A stretch of 64,000 nt of DNA, from assembly GCF_000224145.3 (NCBI RefSeq), contig NC_020166.2, positions 9,282,127 to 9,346,126 of the forward strand. The letters are read 5' to 3'. This document shows positions 47,482-57,937 of the stretch, one piece after another; within the stretch, counting starts at the first letter, position 1, and each line of letters opens with the position of its first letter. Made by a program: the position numbers and the translations under genes. Source of the DNA: Ciona intestinalis (Eukaryota > Chordata > Ascidiacea > Phlebobranchia > Cionidae). The notes under the pieces were generated by a model, which was given only the letters and a program-made list of their open reading frames with translations, searched no databases and was not told the origin of the DNA.

Positions 47482-48712
47482 CTGAAAAATGATATTTTAA
47501 CGACTCGTTTTGTTGCTAATATAGACTCCTATTATACAGCATTTATATTTCAGTTAATATATAGCATTTTTTTTCAGATAATATAGTCAGATTAATTTTG
47601 TTGCTGATATACACACATAATATGCAGCATTTTTATTTATTTCTCCAAATCAGTAACGAAGATGAGATTATTTTACCGACAAAAGAGAATTAACATCAGG
47701 ACGACAACTAAACCAGGCTTTGTAAAACTCCTAAAATCTCCGATAATTGCTTTGCTACAGAGCAGAACACACTACGGGTAAAACTTAGCATATGTATAAA
47801 GTATTTAAACTGTATAAAGTATTTTACCATTAGTGTATAAATCTCACCATATTCTTTACTTCTCTTTAAAACCAACCAAAATAATTTAAATTTGGTTTTT
47901 ATTCTAATGCAGTAGCGCCCATTGTGATTTAACAGGTCAAAGTCGACGCTTTTGAAGGGCGGATATGACGTAATTCCTTTGTTTTAAATAAATATTTTCT
48001 CACGGAAATACCACATTTTCATATTGTTTTATGGTATTTATTATTTTATATTCATGTGCAACTTGGCTACATATTTGTGGCAAAATGAAATATATTATAT
48101 CTCTTAAATACATTGGACCAGCTATTTGACTTTAATGTACACAAAAATAGGTTTTCAAATTGTTTTTTTTAGAAATATTTTGTGTTAAGGTTGTCGCATG
48201 TACATAATATCAAATATCTTGTCAATATACTTGTATAGCATTGCTTTTAAACCTTTTGGCCGTTACTTAAAATGGACCATTATTTGATCTTGTCGAGTCG
48301 TTAAATTGTAGTTTACAAAGCCTTTGACTTTTACTGTATTGTAAAAGTAAATTCACGTACTCACAAAAAAGTTGGGAAAAACCACATTTTTTGCTGGAAT
48401 TTGGGTGGCGCAAAAGGGCTGAAAAGCAAAGCTATAAATATATTAAAGACACTTCGCTTTTTATGGCGCTCTGGTTTAAAACTTTACAATAAAATTCAAC
48501 GTTATAGTTTTCCAGAATAAACTCCTTTTCTTGCAAATATTATATAAGTTTACAATGGTTATCTTCGGCAAGTAATACTAACTGTATCAAGTGTGTTAGG
48601 TGACTTACGTCATACAATGGGTTTGTTATGTCATACATGTGTAAATATTCTAGTTTTTTGCAAATAATAGCAATTGTGTAGGGTGAGTTTTACGTCACAT
48701 AGGGTGAATATT
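47482..48712. other. Spacer between the two tubulin genes
   Basis: It includes the unlocated first exon and promoter of the divergent tubulin and the 3' UTR of the upstream one. A minus-strand AATAAA lies near 48037-48042. No other gene or recognisable repeat is seen. Confidence 0.6.
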
Positions 48713-51700
48713 CTAGTATTCTTCGGCTTCGTCTTCTTGTCCGTCTTCGGTCGAGTCCATTCCAACTTCTTCATAATCTTTCTCAAGAGCAGCGAGGTCT
48801 TCTCTCGCCTCCGAGAATTCCCCTTCTTCCATTCCCTCTCCAACGTACCTGTAGATCGAAGATATATAGTAGGGTGGGATAAGGTACTATTATCACACAA
48901 TATCCAAATATACCGATCGTGTTTTAAATATTTAACAACGGTCTATGTGAGTGAAGTGTATAAGGAACAGAACTCCCATGTTATAATAACTGTCGTAGCT
49001 TTTATTTAAACTTACCAGTGGACGAATGCTCTCTTTGAATACATCAAGTCAAACTTGTGGTTAAGCCTTGCCCATGCCTCTGATATTGCAGTTGTGTTAC
49101 TTAGCATGCAGAGAGCTCTGCCTAGTTTCGCCATGTCTGCTCCCGGAACTTGTGTAGGCGGTTGATGGTTGATCCCAACTTTGAAACCAGTGGGACACCA
49201 ATCGACAAACTGTAACGAGAAAATACTTTGAAATAAAATTGGTTTCATGATAAGTTTGTTGTAGCGTTTAAAATCTAGAAAAACCTGTCTTAAACTTTGC
49301 TATGTGTGCGAAAGAGACAACTATTAAACATTTTTTTTTCTTCTTCGACGATATCGAGTTTAATATGTTGTGGCAAAATGATGTTTGTATTCTCTTTTAT
49401 CTTTTGCAGTAAATAAAAAACATTTACAGAATAGCATAGCTGTATCAAAGGGACTTTAAAGGGCGTATAATTCATGGTTTAAAATGCGGTTAGAGAATGC
49501 GGGATATTATGTTACTGCACCCACCTTGCCCCAAACAACTATATGTTAAAAGTATCTCTGGTCCATCAAACGTTGTGAATTTGTTTACCTGGATAGATCG
49601 TTTTTGTTTAACGGCTGCTATTGCTGCTGTTACGTCCTTCGGCACCACGTCACCTCTGTACAACATACAACACGCCATGTACTTCCCATCACGAGGGTTG
49701 CATTTCACCAAGGTGTTGGCTGGTTCAAAGCAAGCGTTGGTGATATCACCAACCGTCATCTGTTCATGTTTGGCCTTTTCGCTGGATAAGATTGGCGCAT
49801 AGGTGGCAAGCGGAAAGTGGATTCGTGGATACGGCACCAAGTTGGTTTGGAATTCTGTTAGATCAACGTTCAATGATCCTTCGAACCTTAGAGATGCAGT
49901 GATTGAAGAAACAACCTGTTAGAAGATTATGTCTTAATATACGTTCTATATAGGTGATCACCCTCAAAGTTACATTCGTGGCAACTCGTAAGCTGACACG
50001 AGCTGTATAAAACAGCACACTCGTGTTATAACAACTGCCGTTTTCTGGTCACGCGAGGATAAAAAAAAATTAGGCCTACATTCATTCATTTTTAAAATTA
50101 TTTATTCTTTAATTCATTACCTGAGCAATGACTCGGTTAAGATGCTGGTATATTGGGCGACCAATTTCAAGCTTGTTGGTGCAAATATCATAGATTGCCT
50201 CGTTGTCGACCATGAACGCACAATCTGTATGCTCCAGTGTTGTGTGTGTTGTCAACACCGAGTTGTAAGGCTCGACAACGGCAGTGGAGATCTGTAGGTT
50301 AGATCAAAAGTAAATATTAAAATTTGAAATCACTATTCTATATGGCTAGCGGCTAGGGGTCTAATAGACGGCACACTTTTATGCAACAAGGCATAGAGTC
50401 AGTTTAATCGAATAAGAATCTACGATATCCACAGTCTTACAAACCTTCGGGGCCGGGTAAACGGCAAACTCCAGTTTCGATTTTCGTCCGTAATCAATCG
50501 AAAGCCTTTCCATCAGCAATGATGTAAACCCCGACCCTGTACCGCCACCAAACGAGTGGAAAATTAAGAAACCCTGCAGTCCTTCACATCCTTCAGAGAG
50601 TTTTTGAATACGATCAGTAACTTTTTCAATAACTTCTTTACCTGTAAAAAACAATATTTGAAAGCTCATTAGTATTAATTTTATGTAGTATTGTTTATCC
50701 TCACATGCCTGAAACATAGCCTTTATTAAAAAATTTATAATCTTCAACAAACCTGTAAACAGCGGCCCATATCATAAATGCAACCATAGTATGGTAGGGG
50801 AGAAGAGGATGGGCCACCTATTTATTTTATTTTCTCGTCCCAGTTGGTAATAAACAAAGAACATTGAAAGAATTATTAACTCGTTTCCTCACGACTCTCA
50901 TAGACCGTCGTTAATTATATAAAACACGATTAGGATATTGAGATATCATGTGGTAAAGGTGTCCCATTTTTCCCGTCCTACTATATATATCGCATTCCAT
51001 ACACTACCAGTAACATACCGACGGTGTAGTGACCACGAGCGTAGTTATTTGCCGCATCTTCTTTGTTAGTGATCATTTGATCCGGGTGAAATAACTCCTT
51101 GTAATCACCCGTGCGAATCTCGTCTGTAAATAAATCGTATAAGGTTAAGATGTGGCCAGACATCAAGAATAAAAAGGAAAACACCAAACCAAGTTAACTT
51201 TAAGTAGGATTACCTAAAATTAATTTACGTCGTATATCTGCCACATACAACTTATACGGCGTTCTTATACCAGATGAACAAATATTAACCAAAAGTGGCC
51301 GGTTTCATTTCGTGCCGAAACTCATTCATATAGATTAGGAATACATTACACAACATACACTCATACAGTAAGCTTTAAGTGAGCCACAATGAAATCCCCG
51401 TGTTATAACGACTGTCGTTGCACCGCCACACGAGAATAAATATACTGCACTTGTTCAAAAGCTTCTACCTACCGATTACAGTTGGTTCTAAATCAACGAA
51501 TATTGCTCTTGGTATATGACGACCACCGTTCGTAGTCTGGAAGAAAGTTCCAACCGCGTCGCTTTGGTCTCCACTTTTGACCAAACCGTTGGGTTGTATC
51601 CCATGTTCTAAGCAATACAGCTCCCAACATGCGTTACCGATCTGAACGCCAGCTTGCCCAATATGAAGTGAAATGCATTCTCTCTGTAAAAAAATGGGGT

Positions 51701-52161
51701 CAGGATCTGGTGTTACGAAATACGTAGCAGACAAAAATCAAGCTCAGCAAATTGTATATTAAAGGAGATATATATTTCGCCCAAATGGCATGGTCCATAT
51801 TTGTTGCGTGTTGTTAACATAATATACCGTTACAGTTTCCAATTAAGTATTTGAATATTTCTGTACCATATGTCAATACGTTGTCTTTAGTTTAGACATA
51901 TTAATAAAGTAGCAATATATTATTTCGCAAGGAAACATTGTAACGTCATATAAACGTCGTTTTCAAAAGAGTATAATATCACTCTGTATTATTTAGATAT
52001 TCACGTGCCTGTCGCGTGTTATTAAAATGCAATACGGTTCGCATGCTGTCGAAAACATGCCTTTACATATTGTATGTTACGTACTCGTATTTTAGTCCTG
52101 GTGTATTAATAATGTGACAAAAACGAAAATTATGATTAGTAAAATAACATAAACTTACCAT
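48713..52161 (-). CDS. Alpha-tubulin, complete, 447 aa
   Basis: Eight minus-strand exons join in phase: 52161-52159 (ATG only), 51683-51473, 51123-51019, 50641-50445, 50291-50121, 49915-49589, 49209-49016 and 48848-48713. Alpha-tubulin pairs with beta-tubulin and binds non-exchangeable GTP in microtubules. The start is M followed by [20 protein letters not shown], giving the MREC autoregulation motif. GGGTGSG, the catalytic Glu250 of [14 protein letters not shown] (E254 in mammalian numbering), [10 protein letters not shown] and the terminal EDEAEEY are all present, so the C-terminal Tyr can be cycled. The luminal loop is unusual: [20 protein letters not shown] replaces the common loop with DKTIGGGDDSF, so the usual acetylated Lys40 context is altered. 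A one-codon first exon is typical of animal alpha-tubulin genes. Its downstream neighbour is a diverged tandem paralogue. Confidence 0.95.
48862..49008. repeat. MITE left part joined to a SINE tail in tubulin intron 7
   Basis: 48862-48940 is the MITE (ATATATAGTAGGGTGGGATA, GATCGTGTTTTAAATATTTA, ACAACGGTCTATGTGAGTG). From about 48941 the sequence is the forward SINE 3' module (TGTATAAGGAACAGAACTCC, CATGTTATAATAACTGTCG). The MITE right end is missing. Confidence 0.8.
49965..50095 (+). repeat. SINE 3' fragment in tubulin intron 5
   Basis: AAAACAGCACACTCGTGTTA, ACGCGAGGATAAAAAAAAAT and an ATTCATTCATT tail. Confidence 0.75.
50786..50987. mobile_element. MITE copy, ~202 bp, in tubulin intron 3
   Basis: Ends are CATAGTATGGTAGGGGAGAA and TTTTTCCCGTCCTACTATA. 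The full internal sequence is present (CGTCCCAGTTGGTAATAAAC, AAACACGATTAGGATATTGA). Confidence 0.88.
51370..51445 (+). repeat. SINE 3' fragment in tubulin intron 2
   Basis: CCGTGTTATAACGACTGTCG and CCGCCACACGAGAATAAATA match the 3' module. Confidence 0.7.
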
Positions 52162-54013
52162 CTTGTTCGTTTAGTTTAAAATTCGATCAAACTTAGCCAA
52201 CTTTGCAGTCTGTTACGTGCGCACAGCTAGCCTATTGTGATGCAACAGAGAGGTTTAGTCTGCACGATCGCGGTCCGGAAATGACGTCATGGCTTCCTCA
52301 ATCGGTGATTCGCTGAGAGAAGTCATGTGACTCCTTTTCCGATTAATTGACAAATTAACGCGTGACAACTGAGTTGATATCAAATACCGAATCGCGTTAT
52401 TTTTTAAAGCGTGCAGATTGGGTTCAATGAAAAAACACCGGTGTTTGTAACGAATGTGGTTGCCTCGCCACGCGAAGATAAATAAGTTATATTCAACCAT
52501 TTAACAGCCACGCCTTTTAACTGGTGCTCTTTCCCGTTCTTTCTAACCATAGCGTGTTTTAACATCTGACGTTTTACCACTAATTCCCTTATTTTTGTTG
52601 TTTTATTATTCTTCGCTGTTGCATTCAAAAAAATAATTTAAAAACATATTTTTATGTCTTTCTAAAATTCAAAATCATTTTTGTATTTATAAACGAAAAA
52701 ATGAAATATTAAAATATGGGATATTATGCGTTAACGGTATCTATCTTACCCCGCCCTACTATATGACATTTTCATTGACACAAAAAAGGCACTTTTTTAA
52801 CTTTATACTTTTTCGTTCAATGTCAATTTGCTTAGGGCCGATTGCGGTAAACTGCACTGCACCGCTTCGCGTTACCGCGTGTGAAACAGAACATCTGTGT
52901 AATGTAAATATAACTACTGTCGTTGCCTGTCACTTGCGATTAAGTTAACACTTATTCTTTAATATGCATATAGGTATTTAGCAGATTTACGCTTTTTAGT
53001 TTGGGTTAATACTTTCAGTAAAAAGTAAAATATTATAGTGGAATAAATGCATTATAAATTTCGGCTCTTCTAGAACAGAGATGGTTTGCTATAAAATGCG
53101 CAACAAAAAAAACTAGTCTCGTTTATGACGCTAGTTTTTGAAAAAATCTTTGCATATTCGTAGAACGTGGTGTATTCTGTTATAATGTAACGAGAATCCT
53201 CCAACAATATGAGTTCTATATATCACCAGGGTCAGATTAACGAAACTTTTTGCAAAAGCTCTTTCAGCTGATTTATTTTGTGCACTAAATATAATTTACA
53301 ATATGTTCGGTTTTAGCTAAGTTTGGGTTTGCATACTAGCCATTCGACCGTAAGAGTTCGTTTGTGTAAAAGAGAGTTTAACCTTAGGCGAGGCAGTTTA
53401 TTTCAGTGAAGCGTGTAGAGTGGAATACCTCAACTGTAACGTTCACTATCCCGCAGAATGAAATGCTTGGTTAGCTGCGAATACACAGAGTTGCATCTAA
53501 CTCTTAACCAGACGGCAAAGCAAGGAAGTTTATTGTGTAATGGAACTTTAGCCTGCATTTATAATGCCCCACGAGTATTGCGGTATACTCGGTCTAATAT
53601 AAAAGAGAAAAGTTGTTGCAGAGAATTACTATAATCAGTTTTATTTGCATTCTGCAGGCAGTTCAAGTTTTGTCGGCATTGTCAAAATATTGACTAACCT
53701 ATCGCGTAAAGTATACTTATGCTGTTAGGCATGTTATAAATATGATTGAGCTCGTTTTACAAGTTGAACTTGCTTATAAAGGTTTCAAAAGTATTCTGGT
53801 CAATTTAAATCGGATCGCAAAACGTTGGGTCACAAATTAACTCTTAGGTGATTCGAAAAATGCTCTTTAAATAATAATGCTTTTCTTTCAATGAGTATTT
53901 TATCACTAATACATACTTAAGAGTATATTAAGCCTAAGGCATGTATAGTGTATGGCCGATTTATATTTTCAGTGTTCTGTAGTTTTAGTGTACACATTAA
54001 TATTTAATTCAAT
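52162..54013. other. Intergenic region between divergent tubulin and SLC7 genes
   Basis: Holds promoter DNA of two divergently transcribed genes. A TGACGTCA lies at 52282-52289, about 120 bp upstream of the tubulin ATG. SINE 3' fragments lie at about 52430-52500 and 52845-52945, and a MITE right end at about 52705-52766 (CTTACCCCGCCCTACTATA). No other gene was recognised. Confidence 0.65.
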
Positions 54014-56640
54014 ATGAATCAAGATGACGGTTCAACGAAATTTGAACTAAAAAAGAAGATCGGATTTTTTGCGAGCGTTGCCCTAGTAGCTGGTATGATA
54101 GTGGGGGCTGGGATTTTCATTTCTCCGACAGGAGTATTGAGATCTGTGAACGGGAGCGTCGGTTTAAGTTTGGTGATATGGGTTGTATGCGGTTTAGTTG
54201 CAATGTGCTCCTCCCTTTGCTACTGTGAGCTTGGCACAATGTTGAAAGCTTCAGGAGGTGATTTCACAAACTTTAACCTTGCATTCGGGCCAGCGTTCTC
54301 CTTCGTTTACATATGGTCTTCAATAGCGATATATCCTGGAGGGCCTGCAACGTTACTAATTTTCGCCCGGTATTTGTCAAGTCCATTTTACCCAATTGGG
54401 TGCAACCCGCCAGAAAGCGTAATTAAACTGTTCGCAATTTCACTTGCGTTTGTCCTCATCTATGTCAACTGCAGAAGCGTAACTGGATCAGTTTATTTTC
54501 AACTTACATGCACTGCTGCTAAATTCTTGGCTATGCTAGTTATCGCAACTGGAGGAATCGTAGTCGCGATCCAAGGCAACCCGGTAGCTACCCACAACTT
54601 CCAGCATGCATTTGATTCATCAGACTTTGAAGGCCTGACAGTACCAGACATAGGCAGAGCCTGCTACCAAGGTTTATTCGCATATAACGGTTGGCATTTC
54701 ATTAACTCTGTTACTGAAGAGATCTCCAACGTACAGCGGACGTTGCCACGCGCTTCTATCGTGTCCGTGGTGTTAGTAATGACCGTTTACTTGCTCGTCA
54801 ACATTGGATATTTCTCGGGTAAGATAGATGAGGGGGTGGGGGAGATGGGACACCTTATTATTCTATTTTCTCGTCCCATTTGGTAGCACACATAAAAAAT
54901 CAAAGAAATATAAAACCGTACACCTCCCAAAGACTTGTGTTACTTGTTTAAAACACGGTCAGGATATTTGATATTATGTGGTAAAGATGTCCCATCTCTC
55001 CTCACACACCATATGAAATACTTGTTAATATAACTGTGGCCTAAATATCATGTCCAATGGCGTGACTTTTCGTACATACCTTTCACATATAGAATGTAAT
55101 AGTCGACTATACTTGAACGCAGTGGTTGGTCTGCCTCTTGGTCAAGAGAATAAGAGGTACGAGGCTCGCCGATGCTTGTACATTTATGTTTGTCTTTGGG
55201 TAAGACATTTAAGTTGCTTCAACCCAGTGGTCACCAAACACTTTTCTTAATTGTTAGCTATATCTATAAAACAAACCTTAAAACCACAAGTGAATAAATA
55301 AGTAATATCATCTATTCCATCAAAAACTCAATTTGCACTTTGCAGTTTTAACAGTGGAAGAAATGCTCTCATCAAAAGCTCTCGCTGTGGTATTTGCCAA
55401 CAAGATCCTCGGTTCGTTCGCGTGGATTATTCCTGTATCTGTATGCATCTCAATAGTTGGATCTCAAAACGGGGGTTACCTGTTGCGTGCCCGCCTGCCT
55501 TTTGTCGCAGCTAGAGACGGTAACTTACCAAAGGTAAACTTGATGCGTTATTTTCTTTCTGTGACTGACAACTTGGACAACCCATGAGTAACCGCTGGGT
55601 TGGAGCAATTGTGATTTTTTTTCCAAGGATGGTTAATCACACTTCAGGCATTTGTACGCGTATATGGATAGCAGTAAACAAAAGTAAAGAAATACGGTAC
55701 GGGAGAAGATGGGACACCATTTTGTTCTGTTTTCTCGTCCCATTTGGTAGTAAACAAAGAACATTCAAATTATTATAAAACCCTATTCTTACGAATCTCA
55801 TATTGCTTAGATCATTGTTAATTGTTTAAAACACGACCAGGATATGTTATATATTATGTGCTAAATATGTCCCGTCTTACCCCACTATACAATATTAAAT
55901 CTCTATTTAGATATTCGGGATGATACACGTCGATCATTACACCCCGGTACCTGCTAATTTATTAAACGGTGGAATCATCATATTTCTTATAATACTTGGT
56001 GACTTCGATGCCCTCATATACATACAAGGATCTGTGTTTTGGTCGTTTTACGGGTTAAGTGCAGTTAGTCTTCTTGTTTTGAGACACAAGATGCCAAACT
56101 TGCATAGACCATACAAGGTAAATAAAGTTTTTTGTTTTAAATGAACATCATTTTGGACCGGGCTAAATTTTAATAGACTCAATACGCTTTAGTTGTGAAA
56201 CGGATGGTAAGTCGTACAATCAGGCAAGAAGAGCGTGTGAAACGGAACAGTGGTGTTATAACGACTAGTGTTATAATGTCGTAACTTGACTGCAAAAAAT
56301 AAATAAGGTTCATTTATCTGTTTAGATCGTTCGTTATACCTAAAACAAATCGTTTATAAACATAAACATTAACCTTTTCTTTTACCAGGTCCCAATATTT
56401 GTTCCCATACTAACAGTGGTGTTCTCTCTCTACTTTGTGATTGCACCCCTTGTGCACGACCCAAGCCCCATATACCTTTTCCCCGTATGTTTCTATATTA
56501 CGTCACTGATTATTTATTACGTATTCGTCGTCAAAAAGTTAGAGCTACCGGGAAGTGACGTAGCTACCAAATTTATTCAAAAACTTCTAAAAGTTGCAGA
56601 AACAGATTGGGAGGGCGGCCCTTTTAACGATAAAAGGTAG
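54014..56640 (+). CDS. Heteromeric amino-acid transporter light subunit, SLC7 (LAT/b0,+AT-like), complete, 483 aa
   Basis: Four exons join in phase: 54014-54818, 55346-55533, 55911-56117 and 56389-56640. SLC7 light subunits exchange amino acids across the plasma membrane as 12-helix APC-fold transporters, bound to a single-pass glycoprotein heavy chain. The GxGIF substrate motif is present (GAGIFISPTG, about 31-40). The Cys that makes the disulfide to the heavy chain is conserved as Cys130 in SPFYPIGCNPPESV. Further family signatures are YNGWHFINSVTEEISN, RTLPRASI, VGSQNGGYLLRARLPFVAAR and KMPNLHRPYKVPIFVPI. Length fits the light subunits (about 480-530). The loop around Cys130 most resembles b(0,+)AT, but substrate specificity cannot be settled from sequence. 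The long first exon encodes more than half of the protein. Intron 1 begins almost directly with a MITE. Confidence 0.93.
54823..55013. mobile_element. MITE copy directly after the SLC7 exon 1 donor
   Basis: The left end, degraded to GATAGATGAGGGGGTGGGGG, starts four bases after the exon/intron border at 54818/54819. The right end is CCATCTCTCCTCACACACC then ATATG. The body is well kept. Confidence 0.85.
55560..55640 (-). repeat. SINE core fragment in SLC7 intron 2
   Basis: GACAACTTGGACAACCCATG then AGTAACCGCTGGGTTGGAGC matches the SINE core in reverse orientation. Confidence 0.7.
55692..55890. mobile_element. MITE copy, ~199 bp, in SLC7 intron 2
   Basis: Ends are CGGTACGGGAGAAGATGGGA and CCCGTCTTACCCCACTATA. 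It lies 21 bp from the exon 3 acceptor. Confidence 0.87.
56200..56315 (+). repeat. SINE 3' fragment in SLC7 intron 3
   Basis: GAGCGTGTGAAACGGAACAG and TGGTGTTATAACGACTAGTG, ending AAATAAATAAGGTTCATTTA. Confidence 0.65.
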
Positions 56641-56895
56641 CTATATATGTATACTGTGTTTATCAAATTCGTGATTATTTAATCTCTTCTTGAACAACAC
56701 AATAAGCATTTGGTGAACATTATTCATGTAATTTGTATTATACGTCATACAACTTCAAGATGCGCAGCAGCAAGATTTTAAAAACGCTTTATCTGTTTGC
56801 TTTCTTCTTACAACTCGTCGCTTCTTATTTTTCTTCCAGCCATTGGATTAGCTCTGTAATATTTGCATGAATAAACTAAACTGCCGAAATGTTAC

Positions 56896-57896
56896 ACGCC
56901 ATGCTCACTGTCGAGTTATAACATGAGTGTCTTTTATACACCAGACACACATGCTGTATTCACGCAACTCATGCTTACTGTCGAGTTATAACATGGGTGA
57001 CTTCTTATACACCAGACACACAGGCTGTATTCACGCAACTCATGACCACTGTCAAGTTATAACATGGGTGACTTCTTATACACCAGACACACATGGTGTA
57101 TTCATACACCTCATGCTTACTGTCGAGTTATAACATGGGTGACTTCTTATACACCAGACACACATGGTGTATTCATTCACCTCATGCTTTCTGTCGAGTT
57201 ATAACATGGGTGACTTCTTATACACCAGACACACAGGCTGTATTCACGCAACTCATGACCACTGTCAAGTTATAACATGGGTGACTTCTTATACACCAGA
57301 CACACATGGTGTATTCATACACCTCATGCTCACTGTCAAGTTATAACATGGGTGACTTCTTATACACCAGACACACATGGTGTATTCATTCACCTCATGC
57401 TTTCTGTCGAGTTATAACATGGGTGACTTCTTATACACCAGACACACAGGCTGTATTCACGCAACTCATGACCACTGTCAAGTTATAACATGGGTGACTT
57501 CTTATACACCAGACACACATGGTGTATTCATACACCTCATGACCACTGTCAAGTTATAACATGGGTGACTTCTTATACACCAGACACACATGGTGTATTC
57601 ATTCACCTCATGCTTACTGTCGAGTTATAACATGGGTGACTTCTTATACACCAGACACACATGGTGTATTCATTCAACTCATGCTTTCTGTCGAGTTATA
57701 ACATGGGTGACTTCTTATACACCAGACACACATGGTGTATTCATACAACTCATGACCACTGTCAAGTTATAACATGGGTGACTTCTTATACACCAAAACA
57801 CACATGGTGTATTCATACACCTCATGCTCACTGTGAAGTTATAACATGGGTGACTTCTTATGTGCCAGACACACATGGTGTATGCATGGACCTCAT
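56896..57896. repeat. 71-bp minisatellite, about 14 units
   Basis: The unit contains CTCACTGTCGAGTTATAACA, TGGGTGACTTCTTATACACC and AGACACACATGGTGTATTCA. Adjacent units are 95-100% alike, and two main variants alternate (GCTGTATTCACGCAACTC versus GTGTATTCATACACCTC). It lies between the 3' ends of the SLC7 gene (AATAAA near 56869) and the small secreted gene (stop at 57938). Short open frames every 71 bp are by-products. Confidence 0.97.
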
Positions 57897-57937
57897 ATGT
57901 TTCATGTCAAGCAAGTTACTGTTAAAACGCACATTAC

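Noticed and set aside
54014-54886. Treating the SLC7 protein as ending at 54886 in one long exon
   Set aside because: The frame after 54818 runs into a MITE (GKIDEGVGEMGHL); a GTAAG donor and the phase-matched exon at 55346 restore the family sequence.
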